A stretch of DNA of 64,000 bases from Methylotenera sp. (GTDB lineage Bacteria > Pseudomonadota > Gammaproteobacteria > Burkholderiales > Methylophilaceae). Position 1 is the first letter of the stretch; every line of letters starts with the position of its first letter. The stretch covers positions 59,065 through 123,064 of the forward strand of contig NZ_JAURYU010000052.1 of assembly GCF_030653755.1 (NCBI RefSeq), given 5' to 3'. A program made the position numbers and the translations under genes. The notes under the pieces were generated by a model. It did no database searches. It saw only the letters and a list, made by a program, of their open reading frames with translations, and had not been told where the DNA came from. Positions 44,874 through 54,756 of the stretch are shown here, piece by piece.

Positions 44874-47800
44874 TTAATCCTGTTGAGCACGCTCAAATTT
44901 TCCGAAATGTAGCATGATTGTTGGTAGTATAAGCAGGTTGAGTATCGTAGAGGTGACTAACCCACCCACAATAATTGTGGCCATTGGTCCTTCGATTTCC
45001 CGTCCAGGCTGACCGCTACCAACGGCCAATGGTAAAAGGCCAAGCGCAGTCACTAGCGCTGTCATTAAAATCGACGGTAGGCGCTCAGAAGCGCCGCGAA
45101 TGCAGGTCTCTAATCCCCACATACAGTTTTCTTTATCAACGAGATGCTGAAAGTGTGACACCATCATAATCGAGTTACGTAAGGTAATGCCAAATAACGT
45201 AACAAAGCCCACTAGCGAGCCCAGTGAAATCCATCCGCCTGTAAACATTACAGCTAGTACACCACCAATCAGTGCAAAAGGTAAGTTGACAAAGGTGAGT
45301 AGTAAGTTCCGTAGGCGCCCAAATGCGATATATAGCATTAAAAATACACTCACCCCAGCCAATGCTGATTGTAAAATCAGTTTTTCCCTAGATTTTGCAT
45401 TAGCTTCCGCCGCGCCAGTAAACTCCAAGTAAGATCCTTGCGATATTGATACCTCTGCATTCAAGCGGCTTTTAAGCTCGCTGGTAAATGAGTCAATATC
45501 TCGTCCAACGACATTTGCAGTGACTGTTTGAATGCGTTTAGCACCAGCGTGAAGTATTTTTGAGCGACCGTTTTCCTGCACGATATCTGCAACATCACGT
45601 AATCTAAATAATTTACCTTCAGCATTAAATAGAGGTAGATTGCCAGCCTCTTGTACGTCATCTCTTGCTTCTAAATCTAAAACAACACTAACACCAATCA
45701 CACGATTGCCTTCATACACTTGTGTAATTGGCACGCCTTCATAGGCTGCACGAATATTATCTAAAACATCAGTAGGATATAAACCAAGCTGTGCCATTTT
45801 TTCTGGGCGTAAGCGTACTACTAGTTGTGGCGTACCAGGAGGGGATTGAACTGTTACATCTTGTGCGCCTTGAATATCATTCAGAATTTTTGCAATGTTG
45901 TTGGCATCGCTGTCCAATGCGTCAAGATTTTGCCCATACACATTGATTACAGTAGATGCCGCATAGCCTGAGATGGTTTCTTCGATACGTTCTGTTAAAA
46001 AAGTATTAATTGCAAAATTGACACCGACGAAACCAGGCTCAGCCACACCGTCTCCATCGTGGTCATCATCCTCTCCTGAAAGTACCTCTCTAATTTCGGC
46101 TAGAATACGGCGCTGTTCTTGTCCTGAAATAGCACCTATTTCAATTTCGAACTCACTGTAGTGTGTGCCAAATGTATCTGCACCATTTGGGGCGCGACCT
46201 ACCCATTGTGTGACTGACTTAACACCATCAATTTTACGAATAACAGCAGAGACCTTTTTACCAATTCTTAAAGATTCTTGTTCAGAAGTGCCTGGAACAG
46301 CGGTCATATGCATAATGTAATGACCCTCATGCAATGCAGGGATGAACTGACTTTTAAATAAGGGCAGTGTACCTAAGCCAATTGCGATTAAAACAAAGCT
46401 AATAACGATGACCATTTTGTAATGCGTATCTATTTTTACTAGCGTTTTTACATATACTTTTTTGATGGCTTGAATTAATGGCGGATCTTTATCGTCCAGT
46501 GCGGCGTTACCTAGCATGATGTAGCACAAAGCTGGGGTGAGTGTGAGTGCTACAAAAAGTGAGGCCATGATGGCAGCAATATAAGCGATGCCAAGAGGTG
46601 CGAACAGTTTTCCTGCTACACCGCCTAATGTGAGCAACGGTAAAAACACTAATGCCACAATAAACGTTGCATACACGACAGAGTTACGTACTTCCATTGA
46701 TGCATTAAATACCACTTGATACGTTGGTAAGGGGTGATCAAGTAGGCGATTCTCACGTAATCGTCGGAAAATATTTTCCGTGTCAATAATTGCATCGTCT
46801 ACTACCTCGCCAAGCGCAATGGCAAGGCCACCTAATACCATAATATTTAAGCCAATATTAAAGTAGCTCATCACAACGATTGCGGTTAATAATGACAATG
46901 GAATTGCTGTTGCCGAGATAAAGGCAGTGCGTACATTGAATAAAAATAAAAATAGTATGGTAATGACTAATACTGAGCCAATTAAAATATCAGTACGTAC
47001 ACCATCTACGGCCACTTCAATAAAGTTAGCTGGTCTGAATAGGCCGTTGTGTAGGGTGATCTGTTCAGCGGCCAAGTTGGGTTCGAGCTCTTTTAAAGCG
47101 TGCTCAATATTTCGTGTAACACCATGTGTGTTGGCGCCAAGCTGACCTTGTACTGAGAGATATACACCAGTTTCCTCATTAATCGCTGCTGCACTGATTG
47201 ATGGCGCAGCGCCCTCGACAACTTTACCAATGTCGCCAAGCCTGATGGTTTGGCCATTTTTGTAGAGCAATGTCACCAGTGCGAGTTTTTCTGGCGTTGT
47301 CGATTGCCCTTCAGTATTAATCACAATGCGTTGGTTTTGATTTTCAATAAAGCCACTACCACGGACCCCAGTGGCTTTTTTAACGGCTTCTTCAACTTGT
47401 AATAATGAAATGCCATAGCGAATCATTTTTTCAGGATCAACTTGCACTTGTAGTTGCCTGACCTTGCCACCAAATACATTTACATCGGCTACGCCTGGAA
47501 TCGAGAGTAAATGGGGCACAATTGTCCAATCTACCATGGTGCGAATTTCAGTGAGGGAGCGGGTTTTTGATGTGAGGCCGAACCCAAGCACCGTGCTAGC
47601 GGATGAGGTGAGTGGGGTAATGTTAGGTGTGATGCCTTGCGGTAGTTTATTGGTTAAGGTTGAAAGTCGCTCCGCAATAACTTGGCGATTGCGATAAATA
47701 TCAGTTGTTTCATCAAAAATAATCGTGACGATAGACAAGCCTGGGATGGACTGCGAGCGCATGCTTTCAATACCAACAGTGCCTGCTACACTGGTTTCAA

Positions 47801-48005
47801 TCGGTTGCGTGACTAAACTCTCAACTAACTCGGCTGATAAACCAGGTGACTCTGTCTGAATCACAATTTGTGTCGGGGCAAACTCAGGAAATACATCAAG
47901 ATTACTGCGCGTAAGGCTAAATAAACCATACACAACAATAAGGGTTGCTAACCCAATAATGACCCCACTAAAGCGGATTGAAAAGCGAACTAAGGCTTGC
48001 ATCAT
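44874..48005 (-). CDS. Heavy-metal-type RND efflux permease (CzcA/CusA family)
   Basis: This 1043-aa inner-membrane proton antiporter has 12 expected membrane helices and two large periplasmic loops. The helix-4 signature (LGGLAIALGEVVDDAIIDTENIFRRL) contains the proton-relay acidic residues of the HME family. The ions exported (Cu/Ag or Co/Zn/Cd type) cannot be told from sequence. In the second periplasmic loop, residues 646-653 form an Asp-rich D-x-D-x-D-G segment not seen in standard CzcA. It is last in a three-gene operon, with a 141-bp gap to the adaptor gene. Confidence 0.92.
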   Translation of the reverse strand: MMQALVRFSIRFSGVIIGLATLIVVYGLFSLTRSNLDVFPEFAPTQIVIQTESPGLSAELVESLVTQPIETSVAGTVGIESMRSQSIPGLSIVTIIFDETTDIYRNRQVIAERLSTLTNKLPQGITPNITPLTSSASTVLGFGLTSKTRSLTEIRTMVDWTIVPHLLSIPGVADVNVFGGKVRQLQVQVDPEKMIRYGISLLQVEEAVKKATGVRGSGFIENQNQRIVINTEGQSTTPEKLALVTLLYKNGQTIRLGDIGKVVEGAAPSISAAAINEETGVYLSVQGQLGANTHGVTRNIEHALKELEPNLAAEQITLHNGLFRPANFIEVAVDGVRTDILIGSVLVITILFLFLFNVRTAFISATAIPLSLLTAIVVMSYFNIGLNIMVLGGLAIALGEVVDDAIIDTENIFRRLRENRLLDHPLPTYQVVFNASMEVRNSVVYATFIVALVFLPLLTLGGVAGKLFAPLGIAYIAAIMASLFVALTLTPALCYIMLGNAALDDKDPPLIQAIKKVYVKTLVKIDTHYKMVIVISFVLIAIGLGTLPLFKSQFIPALHEGHYIMHMTAVPGTSEQESLRIGKKVSAVIRKIDGVKSVTQWVGRAPNGADTFGTHYSEFEIEIGAISGQEQRRILAEIREVLSGEDDDHDGDGVAEPGFVGVNFAINTFLTERIEETISGYAASTVINVYGQNLDALDSDANNIAKILNDIQGAQDVTVQSPPGTPQLVVRLRPEKMAQLGLYPTDVLDNIRAAYEGVPITQVYEGNRVIGVSVVLDLEARDDVQEAGNLPLFNAEGKLFRLRDVADIVQENGRSKILHAGAKRIQTVTANVVGRDIDSFTSELKSRLNAEVSISQGSYLEFTGAAEANAKSREKLILQSALAGVSVFLMLYIAFGRLRNLLLTFVNLPFALIGGVLAVMFTGGWISLGSLVGFVTLFGITLRNSIMMVSHFQHLVDKENCMWGLETCIRGASERLPSILMTALVTALGLLPLAVGSGQPGREIEGPMATIIVGGLVTSTILNLLILPTIMLHFGKFERAQQD

Positions 48006-48146
48006 AATAAGAAAGCCTTACCTACGGCTTGAATGCAATTTAAATGATGATGGCTCTGAACTGAGCATATTTTCTGCATTGCTAATCCCTTGTTGTCAGC
48101 GTCATCTGGCTGTATTGTTTTTTAATATGAAGATTAACACTTCAAT

Positions 48147-49211
48147 TTAATCATCATTCTCGTTCATGATTTGTGATTTGAACTCTTCTGATAGCAGTAG
48201 TTGAGCCCCGCTGATCACTACTTCATCATTGGCCTTAAGTTGCCCTTGATAAAACCAGCCATCTTCTACCTCAATATCCGTATGAATTGGTTTGCGACTA
48301 AATTGATCAGCTTCCATTTTTTGATAAACCCAAGGTTTTCCTGCGTACCAAATGATGGCGTTGTTGGGCACAATCACACCGTTACTTTTTTTACTGGATG
48401 TCGCAGTTGTCGCATTAATTTGCATGCCTGCGCGCAATTCACTGGTCACCGCGTGGTAAAAATAAGTTTTCCCTTGAATCGTCGTGTTGGTAATAGGCGC
48501 TGGTGAAAGGTAATTAGCGCTCATGGTGTGCGATGGGGCGGCGGTTGGTGCAATCGTAATGCTGCTATTTAACTTTGGTTCAGACGCATCAAAGGGGAGC
48601 GTCGTTTGAATCAATACTCTTTTATTTGAAATCAGCGCCTGCAATAAATCACTCATTTTTGGATTAATTGCGTGTTGGGCTAAAGTATCTCCCCACAGTT
48701 GACGTATGCTATCGGTGATGTTTTTAGCATTAGACTCGGCAGCCGCGATTTTTGCCTCATCAGTTTTGGTATTGACCACTGCGGCAGCAACCACCTTGTC
48801 AGATACATTTTTATTGTCCTGATTCAAAATCTTAAAGCGATCTAATTCGATTTTATTATGGTTGAGTGACGCTCTTAAAATATCGATTTCTGATTTTACG
48901 GCTAGATAGCGATTGCGTAACTCAATCAGGCTATCAATACTCACAACGTTACCATAGGTACTGATGCTTGCTTGATGACTACTGGCCTTGAGGGGCGCTG
49001 TCAAGATATCACTTTGTTTTTGTGCTGCAGGGCTGATGTTAATAAGGGTCGCACCATCTTTATTCACAACACGGTTGATTGTTTCGATTTCTTCTTCAGA
49101 ATGTTCTGACATCGCTTCGAATTCATCTTTGCCATAAAAGATGAGTAGCCAAAATAACATGACGATTAAAAAAGCTTGCAAGCCAATAATAATGGCAAGT
49201 TTTCGATTCAT
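48147..49211 (-). CDS. RND efflux periplasmic adaptor (membrane fusion protein)
   Basis: This 354-aa HlyD/CzcB-type protein has an N-terminal membrane anchor (about 5-27), a lipoyl/coiled-coil middle (about 85-170) and C-terminal beta domains. It links the permease to the outer-membrane channel. An unusual start to the mature region is rich in Glu (about 30-48). It has no obvious His/Met metal-binding tail. It is the middle gene of the efflux operon, 43 bp after the outer-membrane gene. Confidence 0.86.
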   Translation of the reverse strand: MNRKLAIIIGLQAFLIVMLFWLLIFYGKDEFEAMSEHSEEEIETINRVVNKDGATLINISPAAQKQSDILTAPLKASSHQASISTYGNVVSIDSLIELRNRYLAVKSEIDILRASLNHNKIELDRFKILNQDNKNVSDKVVAAAVVNTKTDEAKIAAAESNAKNITDSIRQLWGDTLAQHAINPKMSDLLQALISNKRVLIQTTLPFDASEPKLNSSITIAPTAAPSHTMSANYLSPAPITNTTIQGKTYFYHAVTSELRAGMQINATTATSSKKSNGVIVPNNAIIWYAGKPWVYQKMEADQFSRKPIHTDIEVEDGWFYQGQLKANDEVVISGAQLLLSEEFKSQIMNENDD

Positions 49212-49254
49212 TCAGTTTATCTCCATCGTGCAGCCTATTTAATATCAAAACCAA

Positions 49255-50694
49255 TCAATTTGATGCATTAAAAGCGTTAGGTTTAATGCCCTGTTCGTTG
49301 AGCGGTTGTTGTAAAGTATTCTCTAGATTATTAATAGAGTTATGCATCTGAAAGTGAGCAAGCGCTAAGCTTTTTTCAGACATCAGCTCTTCTAGTTTGG
49401 TCATCGTCAGCTCTAACCTATCGATTTCTCCAGAAGTGAAAAGGCTTTGCATCCGTTTGGTATTGTCTTGCTGTAACGCGTACAGTTTTTTACTATCAAC
49501 CAACGATTGTTCTGATTGCATCAATTTAGCACGTACAGCATGCGCCTCGTTAATAATGCTGTTTTGTAAAGATTCAAACTGAGCCGCTTCTACTTCACGT
49601 AATTGATTAGCTTCTTCAATCGCAAATTTATTCTTATCAAGAAAAGTCATCAAGCTAGATAACCCTAAAGACCATACCTTATTACCAAATTCATAGATGT
49701 AAGATGGTTTGATATTAATATTAGGGTACTGTTTTGCAATTTCTAACTTTAGCTTGCTTTCAGCTAGCGCGTAACGTTCCAGAGCAATCCGCAAATCCAA
49801 ACGATTCAATAACGCTTGCGATTGCACGTCTATAGCCACGTTCTGACTAGCTAAAGCCATCATGGCATCAGAAAATGGGGCTTCAGCTAAAGTCATTTGC
49901 TGAACTTGATGTAAAGGTAGTCCTAAATTACTCGCAAGTTTTGCTGTTAGAACTACTTTGTTCTGTTGTTGAGCGTTTAGCGCTGCATTTGTGGTTTGTA
50001 GTAAAAGCTTTGAGTGGCTTAATTCAATTCTGGAGGCAAGACCTAAGTCATGTCGTTTCTGGTAAAGATCAACAATCTCTTGCCGGTATGATGACTCTTT
50101 TGAAAGTGTACGCAGTTGAGCTTGATTAAACTGTAGTTCGTAATAAGTCGCAGCAACCTGCGTACGTAAATTCCACGCTGTTTGTGCGATTTCTAATTTG
50201 GCTGATTCAGATAAATGCTCTGCATTTTCAATGCGAATATTGCGTTTGTTTGCTGTTTCAATCGGTATATCAATACTTAAATTGTAAGTATATGGACTGA
50301 TATCATTATTTGCGTTGTTACCTTTACCATAATTACCGCTCACACTTGGTAATGCTCTGGCACCAGCACTAGCTTCAGTCGCTTGAGCTGCACGCCATTG
50401 CGCACGCGCAACATCTAAACTTGGGTGAAAGAAAAGTGAACAATAAGTGAGCTCATCTAAACCCCATTGCGTAATAGGGAAAGTATCAGGCTTATAGTTG
50501 TTATAAGCTAAATACGTTTTGAATTGCTCACTGTTTGGATTTTTATGCTCAAACTTTTGAATAACGGCTTGCTGGTCAATCGGCTTGGCAATGTAGTCTA
50601 TAAAGCCACACGAGGATAATGCTAACGGCATACACACAAGCCAAAGGCTTCTGCGTATAGATTGAAATCTAACTTTGCTGTAGATGAAATACAT
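49255..50694 (-). CDS. TolC-family outer-membrane efflux lipoprotein
   Basis: This 479-aa protein has two OEP repeats (long helices about 185-290 and 345-465) and a lipoprotein signal with lipobox LSSC (Cys at about 29), so it should be lipid-anchored in the outer membrane. It forms the exit duct of the RND system and is the first gene of the operon, before the adaptor and permease. The early aromatic-rich segment (ARAQWRAAQATEASAGARALP) matches CzcC/CusC-like proteins. Confidence 0.9.
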   Translation of the reverse strand: MYFIYSKVRFQSIRRSLWLVCMPLALSSCGFIDYIAKPIDQQAVIQKFEHKNPNSEQFKTYLAYNNYKPDTFPITQWGLDELTYCSLFFHPSLDVARAQWRAAQATEASAGARALPSVSGNYGKGNNANNDISPYTYNLSIDIPIETANKRNIRIENAEHLSESAKLEIAQTAWNLRTQVAATYYELQFNQAQLRTLSKESSYRQEIVDLYQKRHDLGLASRIELSHSKLLLQTTNAALNAQQQNKVVLTAKLASNLGLPLHQVQQMTLAEAPFSDAMMALASQNVAIDVQSQALLNRLDLRIALERYALAESKLKLEIAKQYPNINIKPSYIYEFGNKVWSLGLSSLMTFLDKNKFAIEEANQLREVEAAQFESLQNSIINEAHAVRAKLMQSEQSLVDSKKLYALQQDNTKRMQSLFTSGEIDRLELTMTKLEELMSEKSLALAHFQMHNSINNLENTLQQPLNEQGIKPNAFNASN

Positions 50695-50722
50695 GCGCTA
50701 ATCGAGTTGAGGGGCTTTAAAT

Positions 50723-50971
50723 CTAACTTACAATTTCTGCGTGTACAGCATCCAATGCATCTTGTAGCGTTTCTTCACTTAAACCATTAATCGATGTCGC
50801 GAGAATATCCGCCGCTTCAACTGTAGAAATAGGTAGGTTATGACTATCCATTTCAGCAATAAGTCCAGCAGCAACGCCAGCAATCTTTAATAAAGCTTGT
50901 CGTTCGCGCATTAACAGTTCGAGCTCTGCGCGAAGCATATTGATTTCGTTTTGATTGATTGTGTTTGGCAT
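50723..50971 (-). CDS. Small hypothetical protein with coiled-coil start
   Basis: This 82-aa acidic protein was not recognised. Residues about 8-30 are a charged, Leu-rich heptad-like helix (MLRAELELLMRERQALL), followed by a small hydrophobic segment and a mixed tail. It lies 28 bp upstream of the TolC-like gene on the same strand, so it may lead that operon. It has no signal peptide. The regular reading frame and codon use support a real gene. Confidence 0.65.
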   Translation of the reverse strand: MPNTINQNEINMLRAELELLMRERQALLKIAGVAAGLIAEMDSHNLPISTVEAADILATSINGLSEETLQDALDAVHAEIVS

Positions 50972-51104
50972 ATTGATTAACTTTTATTGATAGGGTGAGT
51001 TTAGTGCTAAGCATATTTTCGCACAATCATCGACTGCTCTGCTAGTTATTCAGCATTAAAAAGTAACAGATGAAAATAAAACATCATATTTTTGTGATTA
51101 TCTC

Positions 51105-51133
51105 TTTTCTGAATGGGATAAGTTCGCTACAAT
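51105..51133 (+). promoter_or_regulatory. Candidate tRNA-Leu promoter
   Basis: TACAAT (51128-51133) lies 46 bp before the tRNA. The -35 position (TTTTCT, 51105-51110, 17-bp spacer) is weak. Confidence 0.4.
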
Positions 51134-51178
51134 AGCGACCTTGTTTGAACGACGGTATTTTTAAGTCGTAAACCACCT

Positions 51179-51263
51179 GCGAGAGTGGCGGAATTGGTAG
51201 ACGCACTGGATTTAGGTTCCAGCGCCGCAAGGCGTGAGAGTTCGAGTCTCTCCTTTCGCACCA
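51179..51263 (+). tRNA. tRNA-Leu (anticodon UAG)
   Basis: This 85-nt gene forms a full cloverleaf: acceptor GCGAGAG/CTTTCGC with one G-T pair, a D-arm with GGTAG, anticodon loop TTTAGGT (TAG), a long class-II variable arm, the T-loop TTCGAGT and encoded CCA (51261-51263). Confidence 0.97.
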
Positions 51264-51306
51264 AAAAGCATTAAAATCAATTTTTTGATTTTAATGCTTT
51301 TTTTTT
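51264..51306 (+). terminator. Intrinsic terminator of tRNA-Leu
   Basis: An 18-bp stem (51263-51280 with 51285-51302), a TTTT loop and a T-run directly follow the tRNA CCA end. Confidence 0.9.
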
Positions 51307-51340
51307 GCTATTTTTTTGAATTTATGTGAGCATCAAGTTG

Positions 51341-52708
51341 CTAGCATGGTAGTACTATTTCAACACAAAATCCTTGAGGCATGATATTTTTTGCAAGTAC
51401 GTGTCCACCATGTGCTTCTACCACTTGTTTTGTAATGGCCAGTCCAACCCCATGGCCGAGCGACTGGCTACCAGAGGCACCTCTAACAAAAGGTTTGAAT
51501 ATATCCTCTAATTCGAGTGTGTCAACGCCATGACCTTGGTCTGTAACACTAATATGGATTTGCTGATGTTCCATACTTTTGCTGCAAACGATATTAATTT
51601 CACTGTCATTTGGACCATATTTAATCGCATTGCGAATTACATTTTCAATTGCACGATATAGTAAGTCAGGTTGTCCGTGTAATAGGTAGTCTTTATTTAG
51701 AAGCATGCATAATTTCATATTTTTTGATGCAGCCTCGAATTGAGCATCTTCAACAATGCTGTGCATCAATTGATTTAACTCAAGCGTTTCTTTCTTGATT
51801 TGAACTGCACCAGACTCTAATCTGGATATTGTTAATAATTCCCCCACTAATCCATCCATGCGGTTAGCTTCTAATGTTATGCGATCAAGAAATTCTGCAA
51901 TTTTTTGTGGACTTTGTCTGACTAAGCCAAGCGCCATTTGTATCCTTGCAAGGGGTGAGCGTAATTCATGAGAAATATGATGCAATAATTTAGTTTGGCT
52001 TTGTAATAAGTTCTCCAGACGAGATGCCATTGCATCAAAGTCGCGCCCCAGATCTGAAAGTTCATCACGACGTCCACCCATTGCATTTGCTATACGTACA
52101 TCTAGTTTGCCGTGAGAAGCTTTTTCAAACGCAGTGCGTAGAATATTGATTGGCTTTGAAAAATACCAAGCCAATAATGCTGCAAATATAAAACTAACAA
52201 CAATGCCGCCTAGTAGTGGCATTAATGGGAATCGTCCGCCTACTTTACGAGCTGCGCCTTTGTGTGGCTTTGTTTCTGCTGGGCGTTGCACAAGTCCATG
52301 GTTGCGACCATCGTCAGGTATAAATAATAAGTATGATTGACCGTTACTCAATTTGATTTGTTTGACATGGCGCTGATTATCTTCAACTAACGATGTCGCA
52401 GCATCAAAGCTTGTTTTTGGGTAGCTGCGCTGTAGTAACTCTTTACCATTAGCATCTATCGCTAGTAGCTGAAGAACATGGCGCGTTTGCCAGTTCTGCA
52501 GTAAATTTCGCAAGCTTTCCACACCACCAAACTGTAATGTAGACGAGGCTGCTTCCACCAATGAACGTGCAGAGGGTGACGTTTCCACGCCTATGCTTTG
52601 TAAATCCTCATGGCGGTGTTGTAACCAAATTGCAACGCTAACCCCAATGACTGCAGTTAGTTGTGCCACGAAGAGGAATATGAAGAATTTCCAGAATAAT
52701 CTACTCAT
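51341..52708 (-). CDS. cpxA: Cpx-type envelope-stress sensor histidine kinase
   Basis: This 455-aa kinase has a first membrane helix (about 8-28), a periplasmic sensor (about 30-160), a second helix (about 172-192), HAMP, HisKA (LLHHISHELRSPLARIQ) and HATPase_c (N box ENVIRNAIKYGP, then DQGHGVD and GHGVGLAI). The 4-bp overlap with the response regulator and the CpxP-like gene with a CpxR box nearby point to CpxA; the symbol rests on that context. Confidence 0.85.
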   Translation of the reverse strand: MSRLFWKFFIFLFVAQLTAVIGVSVAIWLQHRHEDLQSIGVETSPSARSLVEAASSTLQFGGVESLRNLLQNWQTRHVLQLLAIDANGKELLQRSYPKTSFDAATSLVEDNQRHVKQIKLSNGQSYLLFIPDDGRNHGLVQRPAETKPHKGAARKVGGRFPLMPLLGGIVVSFIFAALLAWYFSKPINILRTAFEKASHGKLDVRIANAMGGRRDELSDLGRDFDAMASRLENLLQSQTKLLHHISHELRSPLARIQMALGLVRQSPQKIAEFLDRITLEANRMDGLVGELLTISRLESGAVQIKKETLELNQLMHSIVEDAQFEAASKNMKLCMLLNKDYLLHGQPDLLYRAIENVIRNAIKYGPNDSEINIVCSKSMEHQQIHISVTDQGHGVDTLELEDIFKPFVRGASGSQSLGHGVGLAITKQVVEAHGGHVLAKNIMPQGFCVEIVLPC

Positions 52709-53415
52709 GATTGTTTAGCTGCCTGAGTTTTAATCAGTTGGTATCCCATGCGATAAACTGTTTGAATACAGTCTCGTCCGTCATGAAGTGTGCCAATTTT
52801 TTGTCTGATACTGCTCATATGTACGTCAATACTACGGTCAAATCTTGCCAATGGTTTGCCCATTCCTTGTTGTGACAATTCTTTCTTACTGACCACTTGA
52901 CCAGCGTTTTTAGCTAGTACTTCTAGCAGATTGAACTCTGTACTCGTAAGGTTTAGCGTGCTTCCATTTAATTCAACGCGACGCTGCTCTGGCCATATCG
53001 TAAGATCGCCTATGGTCAGCTCGTTTTCAAAATGTGTATTGTCTTGATGAAGTTGTGTTCTGCGTAATATTGCCCTAATACGCGCAGTGAGTTCTCTAGG
53101 TGTGCAAGGTTTAGGTACGTAATCATCAGCGCCTAATTCTAAACCAAAAAAACGATCAGCCTCATCACCTCTGGCGGTGAGCATAATCACAGGAATGTGG
53201 CTTGATTTGCGGATAATGCCTAGTGTTTCAATGCCATTCATTTTAGGCATCATGACATCAAGTACTACAAGGTTAAATTGATTGCTAAGCGCAAGTTGCG
53301 CACCCGTGATGCCGTCGCTTGCGGAGGTCACGTCAAAACCTTCCACGCATAAAAACTCCTTAAGCATTGCAGTCAGCTCAACATCATCATCAATTAATAG
53401 TATTTTGTTTATCAT
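52705..53415 (-). CDS. cpxR: Cpx-type OmpR-family response regulator
   Basis: This 236-aa protein has a receiver domain with D10-D11, phospho-acceptor D53 (VVLDVMMPKMNG) and the KPCTPREL lysine, followed by a winged helix (LTSTEFNLLEVLAKNAGQVV and SIDVHMSSIRQKIG). It overlaps the kinase gene by 4 bp. A perfect CpxR-type box lies 75 bp upstream in the shared intergenic region, consistent with autoregulation. Confidence 0.87.
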   Translation of the reverse strand: MINKILLIDDDVELTAMLKEFLCVEGFDVTSASDGITGAQLALSNQFNLVVLDVMMPKMNGIETLGIIRKSSHIPVIMLTARGDEADRFFGLELGADDYVPKPCTPRELTARIRAILRRTQLHQDNTHFENELTIGDLTIWPEQRRVELNGSTLNLTSTEFNLLEVLAKNAGQVVSKKELSQQGMGKPLARFDRSIDVHMSSIRQKIGTLHDGRDCIQTVYRMGYQLIKTQAAKQS

Positions 53416-53489
53416 GACATATGGAATGATTGTTTAATACGAACATCATAGCGATGACTTTATAGTAACAACAATAGGGTAGTGGTGGA

Positions 53490-53504
53490 TTTACTTAACT
53501 TTAC
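53490..53504. promoter_or_regulatory. CpxR-type operator
   Basis: TTTAC-N5-TTTAC (53490-53494 and 53500-53504) is the reverse complement of the known CpxR box GTAAA-N5-GTAAA, with no mismatch. A third TTTAC lies at 53521-53525. It sits between the divergent cpxRA and CpxP-like genes. Confidence 0.75.
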
Positions 53505-53610
53505 GTTTGCTTAACCTGTATTTACATGCTGTGCAGGCAAAATGCAGTTGTCATTTGATTGGATGTTTTTTTCAACCATGATACTTAATATTACTACTAG
53601 GAGTCTGTCA

Positions 53611-54147
53611 ATGAAAATCACCACCCCTTTGTTAGCGCTAGCATTGGCTACAATGACTGTTCCATTAACCTCTTACGCAGAATCAGACAAACAGGCACGT
53701 TGCCATCAGCGCGCCTCTATCTCACATGGTCCAGGCCAGCTATCTCATGAAGGATTTGGCTTGAGAGGTGTTCCTCCACATTTGGCGGCATTAAATTTAT
53801 CTGAAACTCAGCAAGACAAAGTTTTTGAATTGATGCACTCACAAATGCCTAAAGCGAGGCAAGCTGAGAAGCAGCGGCATCAGTTAATAGCTGAGTTACA
53901 CAAGCTTGCTAATTCTGGCGGTTATGATGAATCTAAAGTTAAACTAATTTCTGAGAAGCTAGCAGTGATTGAAAAAGAAGGTGTGTTAAGCCGCGCTAGT
54001 ACACATCATCAGGTTTATCAAATTTTAACACCTGAGCAACGTAAGCAGTTGGGCGAAATGAAGCCAGTTCATGATGAAGGTGGTTTTAGTAAAAGTAGGT
54101 TTGAAAGACGCCAGAATCACTCTGGAAAATTAGAGCGAACATTCTAG
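53611..54147 (+). CDS. cpxP: CpxP/Spy-family periplasmic stress protein
   Basis: This 178-aa protein has a signal peptide (1-23, ending SYA) and helical LTxxQ-type repeats (LNLSETQQDKV and ILTPEQRKQLGEM), the mark of the CpxP/Spy family. CpxP binds misfolded envelope proteins and restrains CpxA. The frame is open to 53542, but AGGAG (53600-53604) and the signal peptide fix the start at 53611. It is divergent from cpxRA across a CpxR box, so it is probably a regulon member; Spy-like chaperone is the alternative name. Confidence 0.85.
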   Translation: MKITTPLLALALATMTVPLTSYAESDKQARCHQRASISHGPGQLSHEGFGLRGVPPHLAALNLSETQQDKVFELMHSQMPKARQAEKQRHQLIAELHKLANSGGYDESKVKLISEKLAVIEKEGVLSRASTHHQVYQILTPEQRKQLGEMKPVHDEGGFSKSRFERRQNHSGKLERTF

Positions 54148-54756
54148 GCTTTAGTACTTTCAGCGACCTCAACTTGGCTGGTAAATAATCTCTCTCAATT
54201 AATTTACCAGCCATACGAAAGATGTTTCAGTCTAAAAAGCATTCAGCCATCAAGGTGTTTTGACTTACAGTAAGTGTTAAAAGAATGTTGGGCGCACAAA
54301 TACTTGATGGCTATCGTTTCATTTATAGGAGATATCCTAAATCTCCTGACGGGAAATGCCGTTTATCAAAGCATAACCGATAAAATCTCATTTATTGAGT
54401 ACATAATATTCTTGTGAACACCTAATGGCCCTGAATTTATATATGTTTTTATCTTCTCATTTCATCTAGACTTGATGAGTTTTCTTGTGTAACATCCACA
54501 GTCTTTCAACCTTAATTGTTTAGTGATGTTTTGAGGTTTTCAAGTGATTTGCTTGGATTTGTTAAAACATTAATCAGCAATAGGTTACAGACGTTAAAGA
54601 CTAGCTTTACATCACGCTCCATGTGTTGGTCCCATGGTGTAGATAGATAGCGACAACTTTTTCGCCACCCCTTTACTTTATCAATAGCATGATTGTAAAT
54701 GGCGCTCATCATGAGCGCTTGTTTATGGTGTGCAGTTAAGAATTAGGAATGACAGC
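54148..54756. other. Long intergenic region before tig
   Basis: These 609 bp have no supported gene. Seen here are an 11-bp-arm hairpin (54176-54186 with 54202-54212) just after cpxP, a 7-bp-arm repeat (54327-54333 with 54341-54347) and an 8-bp-arm repeat (54702-54709 with 54711-54718) 39 bp before tig. It must hold the tig promoter. A small minus-strand ORF at 54512-54712 is not convincing. Confidence 0.5.

Noticed and set aside
54512..54712. 66-aa minus-strand ORF before tig
   Set aside because: No ribosome-binding site, no recognised family and an inverted repeat over its start; it could be a remnant but I cannot support it.
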